Shown here one piece after another: positions 25,101-36,502 of a stretch of 64,000 nt of DNA (within the stretch, counting starts at the first letter, position 1; each line of letters opens with the position of its first letter). Position numbers and translations under genes: made by a program. This stretch comes from Paramacrobiotus metropolitanus. Taxonomy: Eukaryota > Tardigrada > Eutardigrada > Parachela > Macrobiotidae. The notes under the pieces were generated by a model that was not told where the DNA came from, searched no databases, and was given only the letters and a program-made list of their open reading frames with translations. The stretch is from the NCBI RefSeq assembly GCF_019649055.1, contig NW_026570325.1, positions 310,001 through 374,000 on the forward strand, given 5' to 3'.

Positions 25101-25380
25101 CTTGAAACATTGTGATGCATTATTTGGAAAAGAGCGCTCGAAACAAAGAAATATCTTCGGACGTTGATGAATATTTGACCAAAGCGCCGAAACCGGATGA
25201 AAAATTCTAGCCTCTCTAAAATTTTCTTTTAATTCTAGTTTTGCTAAGATACGTTGGCTGCAACGCTCAAATATGTAGCTTTGCAGTTTGCTTTTGTAGA
25301 GCATATCACAGGCAAACCCGTGCCGGCACCGATAGCAACAACACTTAAGAACACAGAGTACTTCTTATCAAAGCAACCAA
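25101..25380 (-). pseudogene. Upstream hydrophobic exon of K3, frame disrupted
   Basis: Matches the 31613-31342 exon of K4: both start with an acceptor followed by '..GGTTxxxGATAAGAAGTA' and end CAATGTxxCAAG before a GTAA donor. The 5' half reads VFLSVVAIGAGTGLPV (hydrophobic) in the expected frame, and the 3' half reads ERCSQRILAKLELKENF in a different one. There are two more bases than K4 between the CCTGTGATA and GAGCGTTGCAG landmarks, so K3 carries a frameshift here unless an extra splice corrects it. Confidence 0.5.
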
Positions 25381-26863
25381 CTAATGAAAGCCCACACACA
25401 GATTATTCTACTATGTTACCGTCATTCACGATAATAAGCAACAAACTATGTGGTAACCTACTACCTCGAACATTTCATACACTGGAGTACAAACTGTTGT
25501 TAGCAATGATAGGCGCTGAGAGCATCACACATGAACCGATATCGCTACCTATCGAGTAACCACTGCTTTTGTTTGCCAAACAAAATAATCGTTGCAAGCC
25601 ATATTGTAGCGATAGTATTTGTACTACCGATAAGACCACCCAGTTATGAGTCATCATTCCACCGTGTTGTGAAATTTCTGTCCATTATCAGATGGCGCTG
25701 GCTAAGCGCGCATCGATCATCGACGGAGGAACAAAAGCAACCCGGATGTAGGCTTTAATGCCGAAATCTGACACACACCGCGCTTGCGCGCAAGCCAAAA
25801 ACCAACTGGCCTCTGTAGGCAGCGCAGCTGCGTACAGAGCCATCAAAATGCATGAAGATGCCATCAAAACGCATGAAAATGCCCAGACAGGAAAGAACCC
25901 AAAACCAACCAATGACAGAAGGGCTGAATCATAAGCCCGCCCTGACACCATCTTACCGGCTACTTTTCCACCTCATGATTTTCTAGAACTCAGTCTTGTA
26001 CTCGCTATGACCGCTTGGGATGGACATGTACCGTATTTTTCGAATTTAAGGCCTCCTCCAAAATTGAAACCTCCTCTATCCTATAAGCCTCCCCCCACTT
26101 TACTTCGAAAATTTAGTAGCCTCCTCCGCATTAGAGGCCTCCTTCCATATACATAGCATAGCAATAACGCTGGTTTAAAGGCTTCAAAAATTTAAAAGCC
26201 TCCCCTACAATATAAGCCTCCTCTGCGGTATAAGCCTCACCCCGAACACCTTTGAAAATTTAGAAGCCCAGGGCTTCTAATTCGAAAAATACGGTATCTT
26301 CCCAATCGGGGTCACCTGTATAATTGCGTTTAGTAAGTTAAGAGCGTCCACGACCGCACCATTGCCCAACCTTTCATCCCAACAGCCGCATAATCGTGGT
26401 AAAGGCTGATCGCTACCCCACTAGAACAGCAGCCAAATAGGCGGTTGTTACAATAGACAGATACTGTTATTGTAATAATGTTGTGCAACGACGGGCTGAC
26501 TCTCATCGCTGGTAATGTAAAAATTGAACAGAAATCATTAGGCAATCTTATCTCGGAAGACTTTTGTTGTACTATTAAGAGTTATTAAGTTTTGAGTAAG
26601 GAAAGATGCTACTATTTTCAGATTACCTTATTACAGCATTCCGAGAGATAACGGGGCGTGAACAAAGTAGATAAAAATTAGGGGTGTAATTAACCGTGAA
26701 TTTATTTTAAAATGAAGTTTGATACACTGTGTCAACTGTATAGTCTGAAAATTACTTCTTCGTTATTGGAAAACTATTTTATAGAAAGGAGAAGCGTATG
26801 GCGAATCTTTCGGGAAATTAATTTAAAAAAAGCACACACCAGCAATGTTGGAATAAAACCGTT
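25381..26863. other. Intergenic region with a MITE
   Basis: 5' flank of K3 and upstream flank of the P-type pseudogene. Apart from the MITE at 26031-26294 I see no gene. Confidence 0.4.
26031..26294. mobile_element. 264-bp MITE with CCGTATTTTTCGAATT inverted ends
   Basis: The left end CCGTATTTTTCGAATT is repeated in inverse orientation at the right end (AATTCGAAAAATACGG, 26279-26294) and TA flanks both sides (26029-26030, 26295-26296), consistent with a TA target duplication as in mariner/pogo-like transposons. The interior is made of repeated 'ataagcctcctcc' phrases. Non-coding. Confidence 0.75.
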
Positions 26864-27760
26864 TTGATAAATGCAAAAGAGCCATTGTGGAAGGAGATGC
26901 AAAAGAACTGCGTCCACTGTTTTTTTCAAGCTATAATAGTACGGGACGATGCCGACAAGCAGCGGAAATGGTCAAGAAATCTTATACAAATTACGCATAA
27001 GCAATGTAAGGTCGCCACACGATGTCGGCAAGTATTGGCACCTGATAACTGTAAAACTGAGTTATGGAATATGAACTTGCAGCACAGCTCATTAAAAATA
27101 AATGTCGCTCAGCGCGAGTCAAGTCATCGAGCGCTTTGCCGAATTTTATGAGAAAATACTACGGTGATAATTCTGATCAGCTATGAATGTAAAGCGTTTT
27201 TGATAATAATTATTCAGTTGTGTAAAGTTCCCCGCGGTACGGCGCGTTTAATGCTGTGTAAAAGCTGAAAACAGTCTCATTAAGGTGATTTCATGCCTTT
27301 AACCGTCCTGTTAAAAACACGGCAGTTTCGCAGGCTGCTAGTGTCACCGTTTACAAGGCAGATTGTAGTCTTTTTGCGTGTAATACAGGAACACAACATT
27401 ATTCATATGGATATCCGTTGCTCCAACGTTTTGGTTCGAAAATCGAAGATAAAATGAAAACTAAGATACAGAGCGCACGTCACTTTGAAAAAGCTACTTT
27501 TAGTGGTTCAAAATCGTGCCTGGGACAGTTCGACATTTGTCCCAAATGTTCATCGCAGTTTGCTTCACCGGAAATGCCGCAGCTGGCCTTTGAAACAGTC
27601 GATCACCGCAGTATGCTCGCAGGATCGGCCGATGTGTACAATATCGGCTGCACCGGCATTGACTGTTCAGCGATGCCCGTCACATTTGACCTGATGCAGA
27701 TGATGCAGCACAATTCCAAAACTGAACGCACATTGGTTGAATTTTGCAATTAATCTTGAT
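26864..27760 (+). pseudogene. Decayed P-type pseudokinase (PsiP)
   Basis: A degraded copy of the P1/P2 layout. The exon-2-like part begins at 27285 after CATTAAG and reads DFMPLTVLLKTRQF, then NIIHMDIRCSNVLV (HxD loop with Met), then runs into an in-frame TGA at 27455. The downstream part continues in another frame (27418-27753): ARHFEKATF, SSQFASPEM, ADVYNIGCTG. The exon-1-like part (about 26940-27195) keeps traces such as DNCKTEL and ends VIILISYE before a GTAAAG donor-like site. A stop, a frame change and loss of the C-terminal end show it is not functional. Confidence 0.85.
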
Positions 27761-27888
27761 ACATTACCTGCTAGAAAGCGGAACCTAATACCAGCGCTTC
27801 AGGAAACCAGACATATGGTATAGAGTTCGTGAGCGCATGTCTTACCAGGCTTCGGACCAAAACCCCACCTGCAAGAGGCCCGCGCTCA

Positions 27889-28210
27889 AGCTCTGACTCT
27901 GACTCTGACCGCTCAAAGTCTGACTCTGACTACTCAAAGTCTGACTCTGACTGTCCAAAGTCTGACTCTGACTAAGAAAACTCAAGTAAACCTAAGAAAC
28001 CTGAGAACACCTGAGAAAACCTAAGAAACCTAAGAAACCTAAGAAACCTAAGAAACCTAAGAAACCTAAGAAAACTAAGAAACCTAAGACAAACCTAAGA
28101 AACCTAAGAAACCTTCAGAATCAGAGTCAGACTTTGAGCGGTCAGAGTCAGACTTTGAGTAGTCAGAGTCAGAGTTTGAGTGGTCAGAATCAGAGTCAGA
28201 GTTTGAGCCT
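27889..28210. repeat. Large inverted repeat around a CCTAAGAAA array
   Basis: The left arm (about 27889-27975) is made of TCTGAC repeats with CCGCTCAAAG, CTACTCAAAG and TGTCCAAAG spacers; the right arm (about 28115-28207) is its reverse complement, keeping the spacers in mirrored order. Between the arms lie about a dozen copies of CCTAAGAAA (about 27980-28112). The right arm read on the minus strand gives a Ser-Asp repeat (NSDSDSDHSNSDSDYSKSD), which I treat as a by-product of the repeat. Confidence 0.85.
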
Positions 28211-29046
28211 AGGCCCCTGCAAGAAGCTATAAGGGCGCGCTCCTGTGTAATAATGCAGACGTTCAACAAATGCTGCGGATCTGTATACCCGATGCAGAGC
28301 TCTGTCGTGCTTATACGCTGCGTCTACTTTGAGGTATGTAATGCCGTGCTGGCTCCATTTTGGAAAATTCTACGGGCTTTTCAGTACATTTACCTACCTT
28401 GATACGTCGATAAGCTCTGATTTGCGCTTATTTTGTATCATCGATAAAATGCAGTCCAATTTGCTATTTGCTGAATCATGCGTCTTTATCGGAGGTGGAA
28501 TAACGCTTGCGCCGGTGAGTGCTGTCTCACTGCTGTTCCGAGATATAAATTGTCTCTTGAAAAAGTTAGAGTAGTACTAGCAATAGTAATGCATTAATCG
28601 GGCGAGTTACATGTCAAAAACAGAAAGTGAAGACTTTAATCGCTACAGCGGTTGCGGGTAAAATTTATGTCATATTCTGCAGCGCTCCGTGGAAACTCCA
28701 ATGCAAATCAACGTTGATCCATGTCAAAATTATGACTAGTACGAAAAGCACTACGGCCATGACCAAAAGGCGAAAATCGCATTTGGTTAAAAAAAATGAG
28801 AAGAAAATGTTGCGCCGTGCACGTAAGAAGGGCAAAACAAGAATTTAAAGGAGTCACACGATCGTATATGTATATGTATTGGCATTTATAAGTTAACAAA
28901 GACGGCGCTATTAAAAGCGGCGTGCTCAGTAAATTAAAAACGCTTCACGTATCAGATACGACGATGACAAATGTGATCACTGGCACATCTTCATTACTGC
29001 CATGCTTGGTGAAAACATGACATCAGAGGAACAAACGCGGCCATCA
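28211..29046. other. Intergenic, 3' flank of K4
   Basis: Contains sequence (about 28310-28570) similar to other flanks in the array, for example 'gctccattttg' shared with 32500-32570 and 'ggtgagtgc' phrases. The ORF 28627-28848 ends lysine/arginine-rich but has no recognised motif. No gene called. Confidence 0.4.
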
Positions 29047-31079
29047 TCAAGGGTGGGTTCTCCAATGCTCCGCAACATCCACGGGAAGTGGCTCACCTTT
29101 ACGATTTGCAAGATACTGCGCAGTATCCGGTCGAAATTGTCGAATTATACCAAAGCTTCCGGTTTCTAATTTTTTAAGGAGCTCATTAATACTTGGCCGT
29201 TTCTGTGGATCGAATTGCAAGCAGCTTTTAATGAAGACTTGGACGCTTGTCGGTATCCACTCGTCAATGCAAGGCAATGCGTTTTTGTTGATGTGGAAGT
29301 GGTATTGAATAGCAATTTCCAATGTTATCAGCTTGTTTTTAGGGCCAGTGTAAAGCGGTGGTTCACCGCTGACCAAATGCAGAACAACACACCCCATACT
29401 CCAAATATCGCTCTTCCTGCCCAGTTTCTCATCTGCAATATGGAAGGCAATGCTTTCCGGAGCGGCAAACCGTCCATCCGGTTCCTGTCGGTCTTTCACT
29501 TCTTGTGGTGAACTACAGTGAAAAGGTGAATCTGGGTCCGCTTCATATCGCCGCATGTAATGAAAACCGCCGATCTTGATGGTACCCTTGAAACCGGAGT
29601 CGCTGAAGAGAATATGGCAGCTATTAATGTTGCCATGGACGATGCGGTGTCCGTACAGATACTGTAGACCTTGCAGCACCTCCCTAGTCCACTTAGCGAT
29701 GATCTCGATCGGCAGCTTATATTTAGCTGCTTCTTTAAATGAACCTCCTGAAAACGGACATTATCTCAGTTAAAAATTTTTTAATGCATACCCATCAAAG
29801 TTGACCAAATTTTCCCGGATTGCTGTACTATATTCTCGGCGATGCTGTTAGTGTTACTATACTTTATAGCATATATTTGGCTACGAATCACCATTATTGA
29901 GTCAGTGCAGGTCTACACCAAAATAGTTGCTCTAGTTGTCGCTGACAAATTTATTCTTGAATTGCTTTGGCATCCTTCTATCAATTTTAAGTTGTACAGT
30001 ATTTGTAAATGTTTTGATGGTTCGCTGCTTCAGAATATTGCGACTACCTGCACAGTGTTCCGTAATAAGCAGCATCTCCATTGGGACAGTCGAATTGCTG
30101 GTACCGAAAAACTGACAGCCAAAGTGCTGCACAACATTTTTACTGCCCTCTTGCAGTTCTCGCATTCTGCATATAGTAGCCCATTCTTTCCTCCAGGCTT
30201 CCATCGTCAACGCATTAACCAACTGCCCAAAACAATTCGTCCACAAACTGAATTGCCTCTGCGGTTTTTTCTCTATGTATCCGCAGAACGTAAAGCGCCA
30301 GATATCCACTGGCCGCCTCTGGCTGAGACCTGGATGTTCGTATATGAGTTCACCTCGCTGATGCGATACCATTGCATCGTAGCTGTGAAAAACCGGATGT
30401 TCCCAGACGTTCTTCGAGCCAAACATCTCTTTAAAAGAGCATTCGCTTAGAAAGGACCTCTCTTTGAAAAGCTCAAGATCTAGCGTGAAGAGCTCCTCCG
30501 TCGATTTACTTAAATCCAGGAAGGGATGGTCACGCAGTTGTTGCAGACTCCATCGTTTCGCTGGGTCAAGCTTCAAACATTGTCCCAGAAAGTCCTCACA
30601 GACGGATGGTACCGGTCTACTCGGATTAATTTTTGGACCGATAAGCAGGTCGTTGTGCTGCCCCGCCGTCTTATACAATGCCTGAAGTCTCGGTAGTAAC
30701 GGTTGCTTCAGATGAAAGTTATGAAACACTTCGGCACGGGAAATGTAGCGCATATGTCGGGCGAGTTCCAGCGGTTGGCCGTTGTTGATGAACCAAAGGG
30801 TCAGGCATCCCACCGCCCAGGAATCGGTTTTGCTGTTGTCGCCGGTGGAAAGTGGTAACGCCAGAACACCTTCCGGTGGGATGAAAGCCACATTAGGAGA
30901 ACTTATGTTTATCCACTGTGTCCACAAACTTAACAAGGGCCGTGCCGCCCCGAGAACAGCAGGCTGGAAATTGGGCAAAACTACGCTTGTCGGAAATATT
31001 CCTCCGTGACATGGCTCTGAATGGATTGCAGTGACCAGGACTGCGCGAATATCGCGGCGCATGATGTGAAAATCGTCAT
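29047..31079 (-). CDS. Tandem pseudokinase K4 (subfamily I), HGN catalytic loop
   Basis: Exons 31079-30048 (acceptor TTTTTGTAG, donor GTAGTC) and 29747-29047 (acceptor CGTTTTCAG), intron 300 bases, phase 1. Domain 1 C-lobe: PCHGGIFPTSV, FIPPEG, DSWAVGCLTLWF, DPAKRWSLQQLRDHPFL. Domain 2: FKEMFGSKNVWEHPVF, ALTMEAWRKEWATICRMREL, KNVVQHFGCQF, hinge ITEHCAG; then YLYGHRIVHGNINSCH, where even the catalytic-loop Arg is lost (HGN), IKIGGFHYM, AAPESI, DIWSMGCVVLHL. A longer insert (PDSPFHCSSPQEV) lies in the activation segment. An upstream exon with a hydrophobic segment (31613-31342) is listed separately. Confidence 0.82.
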
Positions 31080-31341
31080 CTACAAAAATAGCTGAGGATC
31101 TGCGCGAGTTTTGTTTTAGTTTGCAACACCAGCCCCAGCGGATAGGGGGAAATTTTTTTTTGCAAATTGCAATCACGGTTTTAAATTTTGTTTGCACTAA
31201 AACTGATAACACCTGAACAGAAAAAAATAAATAGGTTTTTGCAACGCACAACGGCACAAGTTTGTACGTCTATCTGATATCAATCTGAAGTAATAATAGA
31301 ATTTGCGAAAAGGTTCGAATAACTGAATGAGAATAAATTAC

Positions 31342-31613
31342 CTTGTGACATTGATGGACTATTCGAAAAAGGAGTCCGAAACCCAAAAATATCTTCTGAC
31401 GCCGATGGCATTTTTTGCCGAAGCGCAAAATGCGGGTGAAGATTTCTGACGTCTGTAAGGTTTTCGTCGGTGCTGGTTTCGCTAAGATACTTTGCCTGCA
31501 ACGCTCAGACAACTTTGTGTTTGTTTTATGTATATAGCGTATCACAGGCCAACCCATGCCGACGCCGACAGCAACAACAGTTAACAATAGAGAATACTTC
31601 TTATCTGAACCAC
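31342..31613 (-). CDS. Upstream exon of K4 with a probable membrane segment
   Basis: Bounded by acceptor CTCTCGCAG and donor GTAATT, 272 bases, entering with two bases of a split codon and leaving in phase 0. It encodes GSDKKYS, then a hydrophobic run LLLTVVAVGVGMGWPVI, a positively charged segment (RYIHKTNTK) and a basic tail ending IVHQCHK. Hydrophobic-then-basic order suggests a single membrane-spanning helix with the kinase-like part inside the cell. Homologous exons sit upstream of K3 and K5. The exit phase does not fit directly to the exon at 31079, so at least one small exon is missing between them. Confidence 0.45.
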
Positions 31614-33016
31614 CTGCGAGAGCATAAAATGGGATGATTAATTTTACAAACTGCTTCAAACACTTTTACTATATCTCGAGCTTTTCACTACGTTGCAGTA
31701 CAAATTATTTATTTACAGTTGGGCGCTGACATGAGAGCATCGCACATGAACTGATACAGCCAGCCACAGCTCTTCTCTATCGGTACCATAAGCCCCAAGC
31801 GTTATTATCGTTTCAAGCCATAGTGCCTTCTACATACACCATAATATTATACGTGGATCGGTGAATGTAGTAAGCACATGTATTTGAGATCAGAGTTCAA
31901 GTTTGTCACACCTGCCACTTGACGCATGAGTAAGGCAGATGGAAGTTGCTGATTTTGTGAAAGCATTATGTAGTAGTGCGCGCACTCGATAACTGCAGTA
32001 GGTTTCCTACTCATGGTTTTTTTTTACAGTATGATGTACTCTGTATGTGGCTTCCTCCTGGACGAGCCTCCCCAAAGATTTTTATGGACATTTACCAGCG
32101 ACACTATTTAATTATTTTTATTTAATTACTCAAGCTCAAACATCAGGGTAAACAGCCTTTAAAAAATCACTTATTACTCGGCATCAGTTGGCGAATGCGA
32201 CCTATTCACAGTGAACAATTTGTCAAAATTTGTCACTACAGATACAGGCGCCGCTCCCATATTTAATGAATGCTGTTATGGCATATCGGAGCCAATTTAG
32301 ATGTTTAACGTCGGTTTATCGCACATGCATTGTTTTGTTGTTGGATAGTGTTTTTAACAATGATCGGCAACACGAATGTAAGTAACTTAGTAGAAATCAT
32401 TACGAGAAGCTCTTCTCAAGATAAGAGTAACTTATCTGCTTGCGGGTATGTACCATCGGTTCTCTCACGACCTTATTATCCGATCCAGGCGTACAAAATA
32501 TGCTGTGAATCGGTATACCTATGTACAGCACTCAATATAGCCGTATTGGCTCCATTTTGCAGTATGTTCTGACTTACGCACTGCAAAATAGAACTGCATT
32601 CATCAGTAATAATATTACTGATAAGAATACAGTCCTATTTTGCTGACGCAAGGATCTTTATCAGAGAATTAACAGCTGCATTATTTTTAGTGAGTGCAGA
32701 GTCAGTAATGTTCGTGAAAACAAAAAAATATTTTTCAAAATATGTATTATATAGGGATGAAATAATAATGCATTAAGCTGATAGAACGATTAACATGTTG
32801 ATAGCAGCCAGTAACGACTTTAACCGCCGTGCCGCTACTTGAGCGGTGCAAGGGGTCATGATTCAAATACTAGTCTTAAATACTCAAAAACGATAAATGC
32901 AACAGGAATGACAAATCGTAGGTATGAAAGTTGTCAGTACTGGCAGACCTGGATTCAGCACTACCGCACATATTGTGCAAATGACAACAAAGCAAGCAGC
33001 GTAACCGTAATTAGAG
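31614..33016. other. Intergenic between K4 and K5
   Basis: 5' flank of K4 and 3' flank of K5. 31700-31830 is similar to the K3 upstream sequence at 25500-25560 (shared 'gagagcatc(g/a)cacatgaac' phrase). No further exon could be placed. Confidence 0.4.
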
Positions 33017-34799
33017 CTAGTTTCTCCAATGCAGCACAACATCAACAGGAAGTTGCTCGCCCTTACGATTTGCGAGATACACAGGGGTATCCTGCCCCAG
33101 GCTTTCGTTTTCTAAATTTTGAAGAAGCTCGGCAGCGGCTAGTCGTTCCTCCGGATCGAACTTCAAACATGTCCTAACGAATTCCCGGGCCTTGATCGGT
33201 ATCCAGTCGTGAATTTGAGGCAGCTTCTTGTTGGCACTGTTGAGCTGATAAAGAATCGCCATTTCCGTTAACATGGGCTGATCCTTTGCGCCGGTGTATA
33301 ACGGTGGTTCACCGCTTAACAAATGCAGCACCACACATCCAAGGCTCCAGATATCACACTTCCTTCCCACGTTTACATCCCCCGTGTAGGAATTCACAAT
33401 TTCCGGAGCGGCGAACCGTCCGTCCTGTCCGGGCCGGGCGCTTACTTCGTGACATTCAGTGCGGTCCTTTTCCAGTTGCCGCATATACTGAAAGCCTCCG
33501 ATCTTGATGATTCCCTTGAAACCAACTTCGCTGAAGAGGATGATGCTGCTGTTGATATTGCGATGCACGATACGGTGTCCATATAAATACTTGAGACCCT
33601 GCAGAACTTCCCGAGACCACTTAGCAACGATATCGATAGGCAGCGCATATTCAGCTGCATCTTTGAACGAACCTCCTAAAGGAAAGGCCTTTTATGATTA
33701 CCTTTACAAAGCTTGCTTTCCTGTACAACTTTACTTTGTAAACGTTACGAAATGGTTTTAGGGTTCACTGTTTTAGATTTTGGCTGCAACGGACCTGTAC
33801 AATGCTCCGTAACGACATGTATCTCCATTGGGAAAGCCAGGTGTCTTGCTTCGACCAACTGCCGGCCAAAGTGCTGCACAATGTTTTTGCTTCCCTCTTG
33901 CAATCCTCGCCTGCAAATGCTAGCCCATTCTTCCGTGCTGGCTTCCATAGTCAGCGCATTAACCAGCTGGCCAAAAGCCTTCCACCACAAAGCGCGTTTT
34001 TCCTGCAACTCTCTCTCCTCTTTTCCATATAATGCAAAACGCCAGATATCTGCCATCCGCGGCGGACGGTTACCGGGAAGCTTTTGGACGAGTTCACCCT
34101 GCTGATGCGGCAGCCCTGCATCATCGCTCTTTAGCACCGGATGATTCCTCACGTTCCTTAACTCAAACACCTCCTTAAAGGACAGCCTATGTTTAAAAAG
34201 CTCGGCTTCTAATGTGAACAACTCTTCCGTCGATTTAGTCAAATCCAGGAAAGGATGAGCACGCAACTGCTGCAGACTCCATCGTTTCGCCGGGTCCAGC
34301 TCCAAGCAGTGACCCAAAAAGTCCTCACAGACAGATGGAACCGGTCTAATCAGCTTGATCTTTGGGCCGATGACCATGTTCTTATGCTGCCCCGTCGGAG
34401 CATACAGTGCCTGCAGTCTCGGCAGTAGCGGTTGTTCCAGGTGAAACACCTCGACACCGGAGGCATAGCGCATATGCCGGACCAGTTCCAACGGCTGGTC
34501 GATGTTGATGAACCAAATGGTCAGACATCCGAGTGCCCAGGAATCAGCTTTGCTGGTGTCACCGGCTGAAGCTGGTAACGCTGCCACGCCTTCCGGTGGA
34601 ATAAAAGCCACATTACGAGAGCTCGCGCTTATCCACGTTGTCCACAAATTCAACGGGTTGTGTGCAGGTCCGAGAACTGGTGGTCCGAGATCATCCATAG
34701 CAACGTTCTCGGGAAATATTCCTCCATGGCATGGCTCGGACTGTGTAGCCGTCTCCAAGACGTTGCGAGCATCGCGGCGAATGCTTTGGAAGTCGTCAT
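33017..34799 (-). CDS. Tandem pseudokinase K5 (subfamily I), split by a retroelement upstream
   Basis: Exons 34799-33795 (donor GTCCGT) and 33675-33017 (acceptor CCTTTAG), intron 119 bases, phase 1. Domain 1 C-lobe: PCHGGIFPENV, FIPPEG, DSWALGCLTIWF, DPAKRWSLQQLRAHPFL. Domain 2: ALTMEASTEEWASIC, KNIVQHFGRQL, hinge VVTEHCTG, then GLKYLYGHRIVHRNINSS, IKIGGFQYM, AAPEIV, DIWSLGCVVLHL. Unlike all other K genes the first exon is not preceded by AG: the sequence reads TTTTCGTG just before ATGACGAC, so its splice acceptor seems lost. A 1365-bp LTR element separates this exon from the upstream hydrophobic exon at about 36589-36720. The gene may be in decay although the resolved frames are open. Confidence 0.75.
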
Positions 34800-35137
34800 C
34801 ACGAAAACATCACAAGGTTGGAGCGCCCAGTCTGAATGCGTTGACTCAGAGCCATTCGGGCATGGGTAAAGGTTTTTTAATTAAGGCTTGGATTTCTTCG
34901 AACACCAAAAGCACTCTGTGTATCGGTTCAAAGCGAGTCTCGTAACTCTCGTTAGGATTCAGCAAATACTCTTCTCGAGGTGGTGGCTCCTTCGCGAACC
35001 GTATCTGTGGGCGTGCCCTCTTCATACAGTTAGCTTGCTGTGGTTGAGCAACCGTACCAAAGCTACCTTAGATTCGCCTTAAAATCGAGACACGTGCTAA
35101 TGCAGCCCGTGAATCAGTTTTTAGATTATAGGATACG

Positions 35138-35290
35138 TGTGAGATATGCCTCGACCTTGTACAAAGGACGCGCGCTTGTCCCTAGCGACGCTGTCCGTAT
35201 TGTTGCTGACAAACAGTGTCAGCAAAATCAGTTGCTGTTTTGTCGAGTTACGATTCACAATAAAGCGGTACTATTCCCACATATACCACA
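35138..35290 (+). repeat. 5' LTR of the gag-only element
   Basis: 153 bases, TG...CA ends, identical base for base to 36350-36502 as far as I can read. Contains AATAAA at 35259-35264. Confidence 0.93.
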
Positions 35291-35393
35291 ATTGGCGTGA
35301 AGTCCGAACTTGTCAAGGGTAGAGCACTGGATATTACTAGTTTCATAACTATTGCCTTCTCTACCGGCATACGTTTTTGCCATTCTCTGTACA

Positions 35394-36278
35394 ATGTCTA
35401 AAGTTAACCAGGATGATGTGATTTTGATGAAATTCGATCCTGAAGAGGATGAATGGCAGAACTGGAAGGAAAGGTTCAAAAACTTCTTAGAATGGACAGA
35501 AATGCCGAAAGACAAACAACGAGGTCTCCTGTTGAATTCGTTGGGAGTGAAGGCTTTCCAGAAGCTGGTTTCACTGTGCCGGCCGAAACGACCTCGAGAA
35601 TTCGACCTTGACGAATTACTGGTAAAGCTGGATACTGCTTACACGACAGTGACCTTCAGAGCAGCTGAATGGGCCGATTTTTATTCCATGGTGCAAGGTG
35701 ACCTTACGCTGGAGGAATTTGCCGAAAGGTTACGGGATAAAACCACGACCTGTAAATTTCCTGCTGAAGTCGTAGAGGACAACCTGAGTGCGGCATTCAT
35801 CCGTGGCATCAACAACCAATCAACGCGGTTGTACCTACTAACCCACGAACACAAGACGTTCAGTGAGACACTGGATGCCGCAAAGCAGTGCGAGAAAGGC
35901 CTTGAAGATTCCAGAAAGAGTACAAAAGATTCAGGAAATGAATTAGTTGCAAAGATTTCCAAGATGAAGTCCAAAAGAAGCAATGGAAAGATTCAGACCA
36001 AGGTTCAGTCCAAAGGAAAGTTGTCTGCGCCAAATGTCAGCGCCAGTTCCACTGAAGATTCAGAAGATGACAAGCCTCCGAAGCCGAGAGAGAAAGGATC
36101 CTGCGACAGTTGCGGTGGGAAGAATCATGTTCGTGAACGATGTTGGTACAGAAACGCAATCTGCAATAAATGTGGCAGAAAGGGCCACATTGAACGGGCA
36201 TGCAGATCCGGTCAAGAAAATGAACGGGAAAATAAGTATATTTATTCTGATAACCACGAGCCATACGACGTTTTATGA
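35394..36278 (+). CDS. gag: Gag protein with two CCHC zinc knuckles
   Basis: ATG at 35394 gives a 294-residue protein. The first two thirds have the helical capsid-type composition of Gag (WQNWKERFKNFLEW; AAEWADFYSM; LTLEEFAERLRD). A lysine-rich linker is followed by two perfect C-x2-C-x4-H-x4-C knuckles: CDSCGGKNHVRERC and CNKCGRKGHIERAC. The protein would form the particle and bind element RNA. Longer in-frame reading from 35352 uses a non-ATG start and is not needed. The frame is intact and it is the only protein of the element; a decayed relative lies at 864-1330. Confidence 0.93.
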   Translation: MSKVNQDDVILMKFDPEEDEWQNWKERFKNFLEWTEMPKDKQRGLLLNSLGVKAFQKLVSLCRPKRPREFDLDELLVKLDTAYTTVTFRAAEWADFYSMVQGDLTLEEFAERLRDKTTTCKFPAEVVEDNLSAAFIRGINNQSTRLYLLTHEHKTFSETLDAAKQCEKGLEDSRKSTKDSGNELVAKISKMKSKRSNGKIQTKVQSKGKLSAPNVSASSTEDSEDDKPPKPREKGSCDSCGGKNHVRERCWYRNAICNKCGRKGHIERACRSGQENERENKYIYSDNHEPYDVL

Positions 36279-36349
36279 ATTCCTGTTAAGTTTCGTTAAA
36301 GAAGTTCCGAAATTTTTTTTTTCGTTATTTTTTTTTAAAGAAAGGATGA

Positions 36350-36502
36350 TGTGAGATATGCCTCGACCTTGTACAAAGGACGCGCGCTTGTCCCTAGCGA
36401 CGCTGTCCGTATTGTTGCTGACAAACAGTGTCAGCAAAATCAGTTGCTGTTTTGTCGAGTTACGATTCACAATAAAGCGGTACTATTCCCACATATACCA
36501 CA
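36350..36502 (+). repeat. 3' LTR of the gag-only element
   Basis: Identical partner of 35138-35290, preceded by a purine tract and followed by the second ATACG target copy. Confidence 0.93.

Larger units (their letters stand above)
35138..36502 (+). mobile_element. Gag-only LTR retrotransposon, complete
   Basis: Two identical 153-bp LTRs (35138-35290 and 36350-36502) start TGTGAGATATG and end CCACA. The 5-bp target ATACG is duplicated at 35133-35137 and 36503-36507. A TGG-starting primer-binding site follows the first LTR (35293, TGGCGTGAAGTCCG) and a purine tract (AAAGAAAGGATGA, 36337-36349) precedes the second. The interior carries one Gag ORF and no protease, reverse transcriptase or integrase. 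The LTR has AATAAA at 35259-35264. Identity of the LTRs and a perfect target duplication point to recent insertion; mobilisation must depend on another element. Confidence 0.93.

Noticed and set aside
28084-28269. Ser-Asp-rich small protein
   Set aside because: It is the translation of the right arm of the TCTGAC inverted repeat; no independent gene signal.
29842-30450. 202-codon plus-strand ORF
   Set aside because: Antisense shadow of the K4 exon 31079-30048; the minus strand has clear kinase motifs and splice sites.
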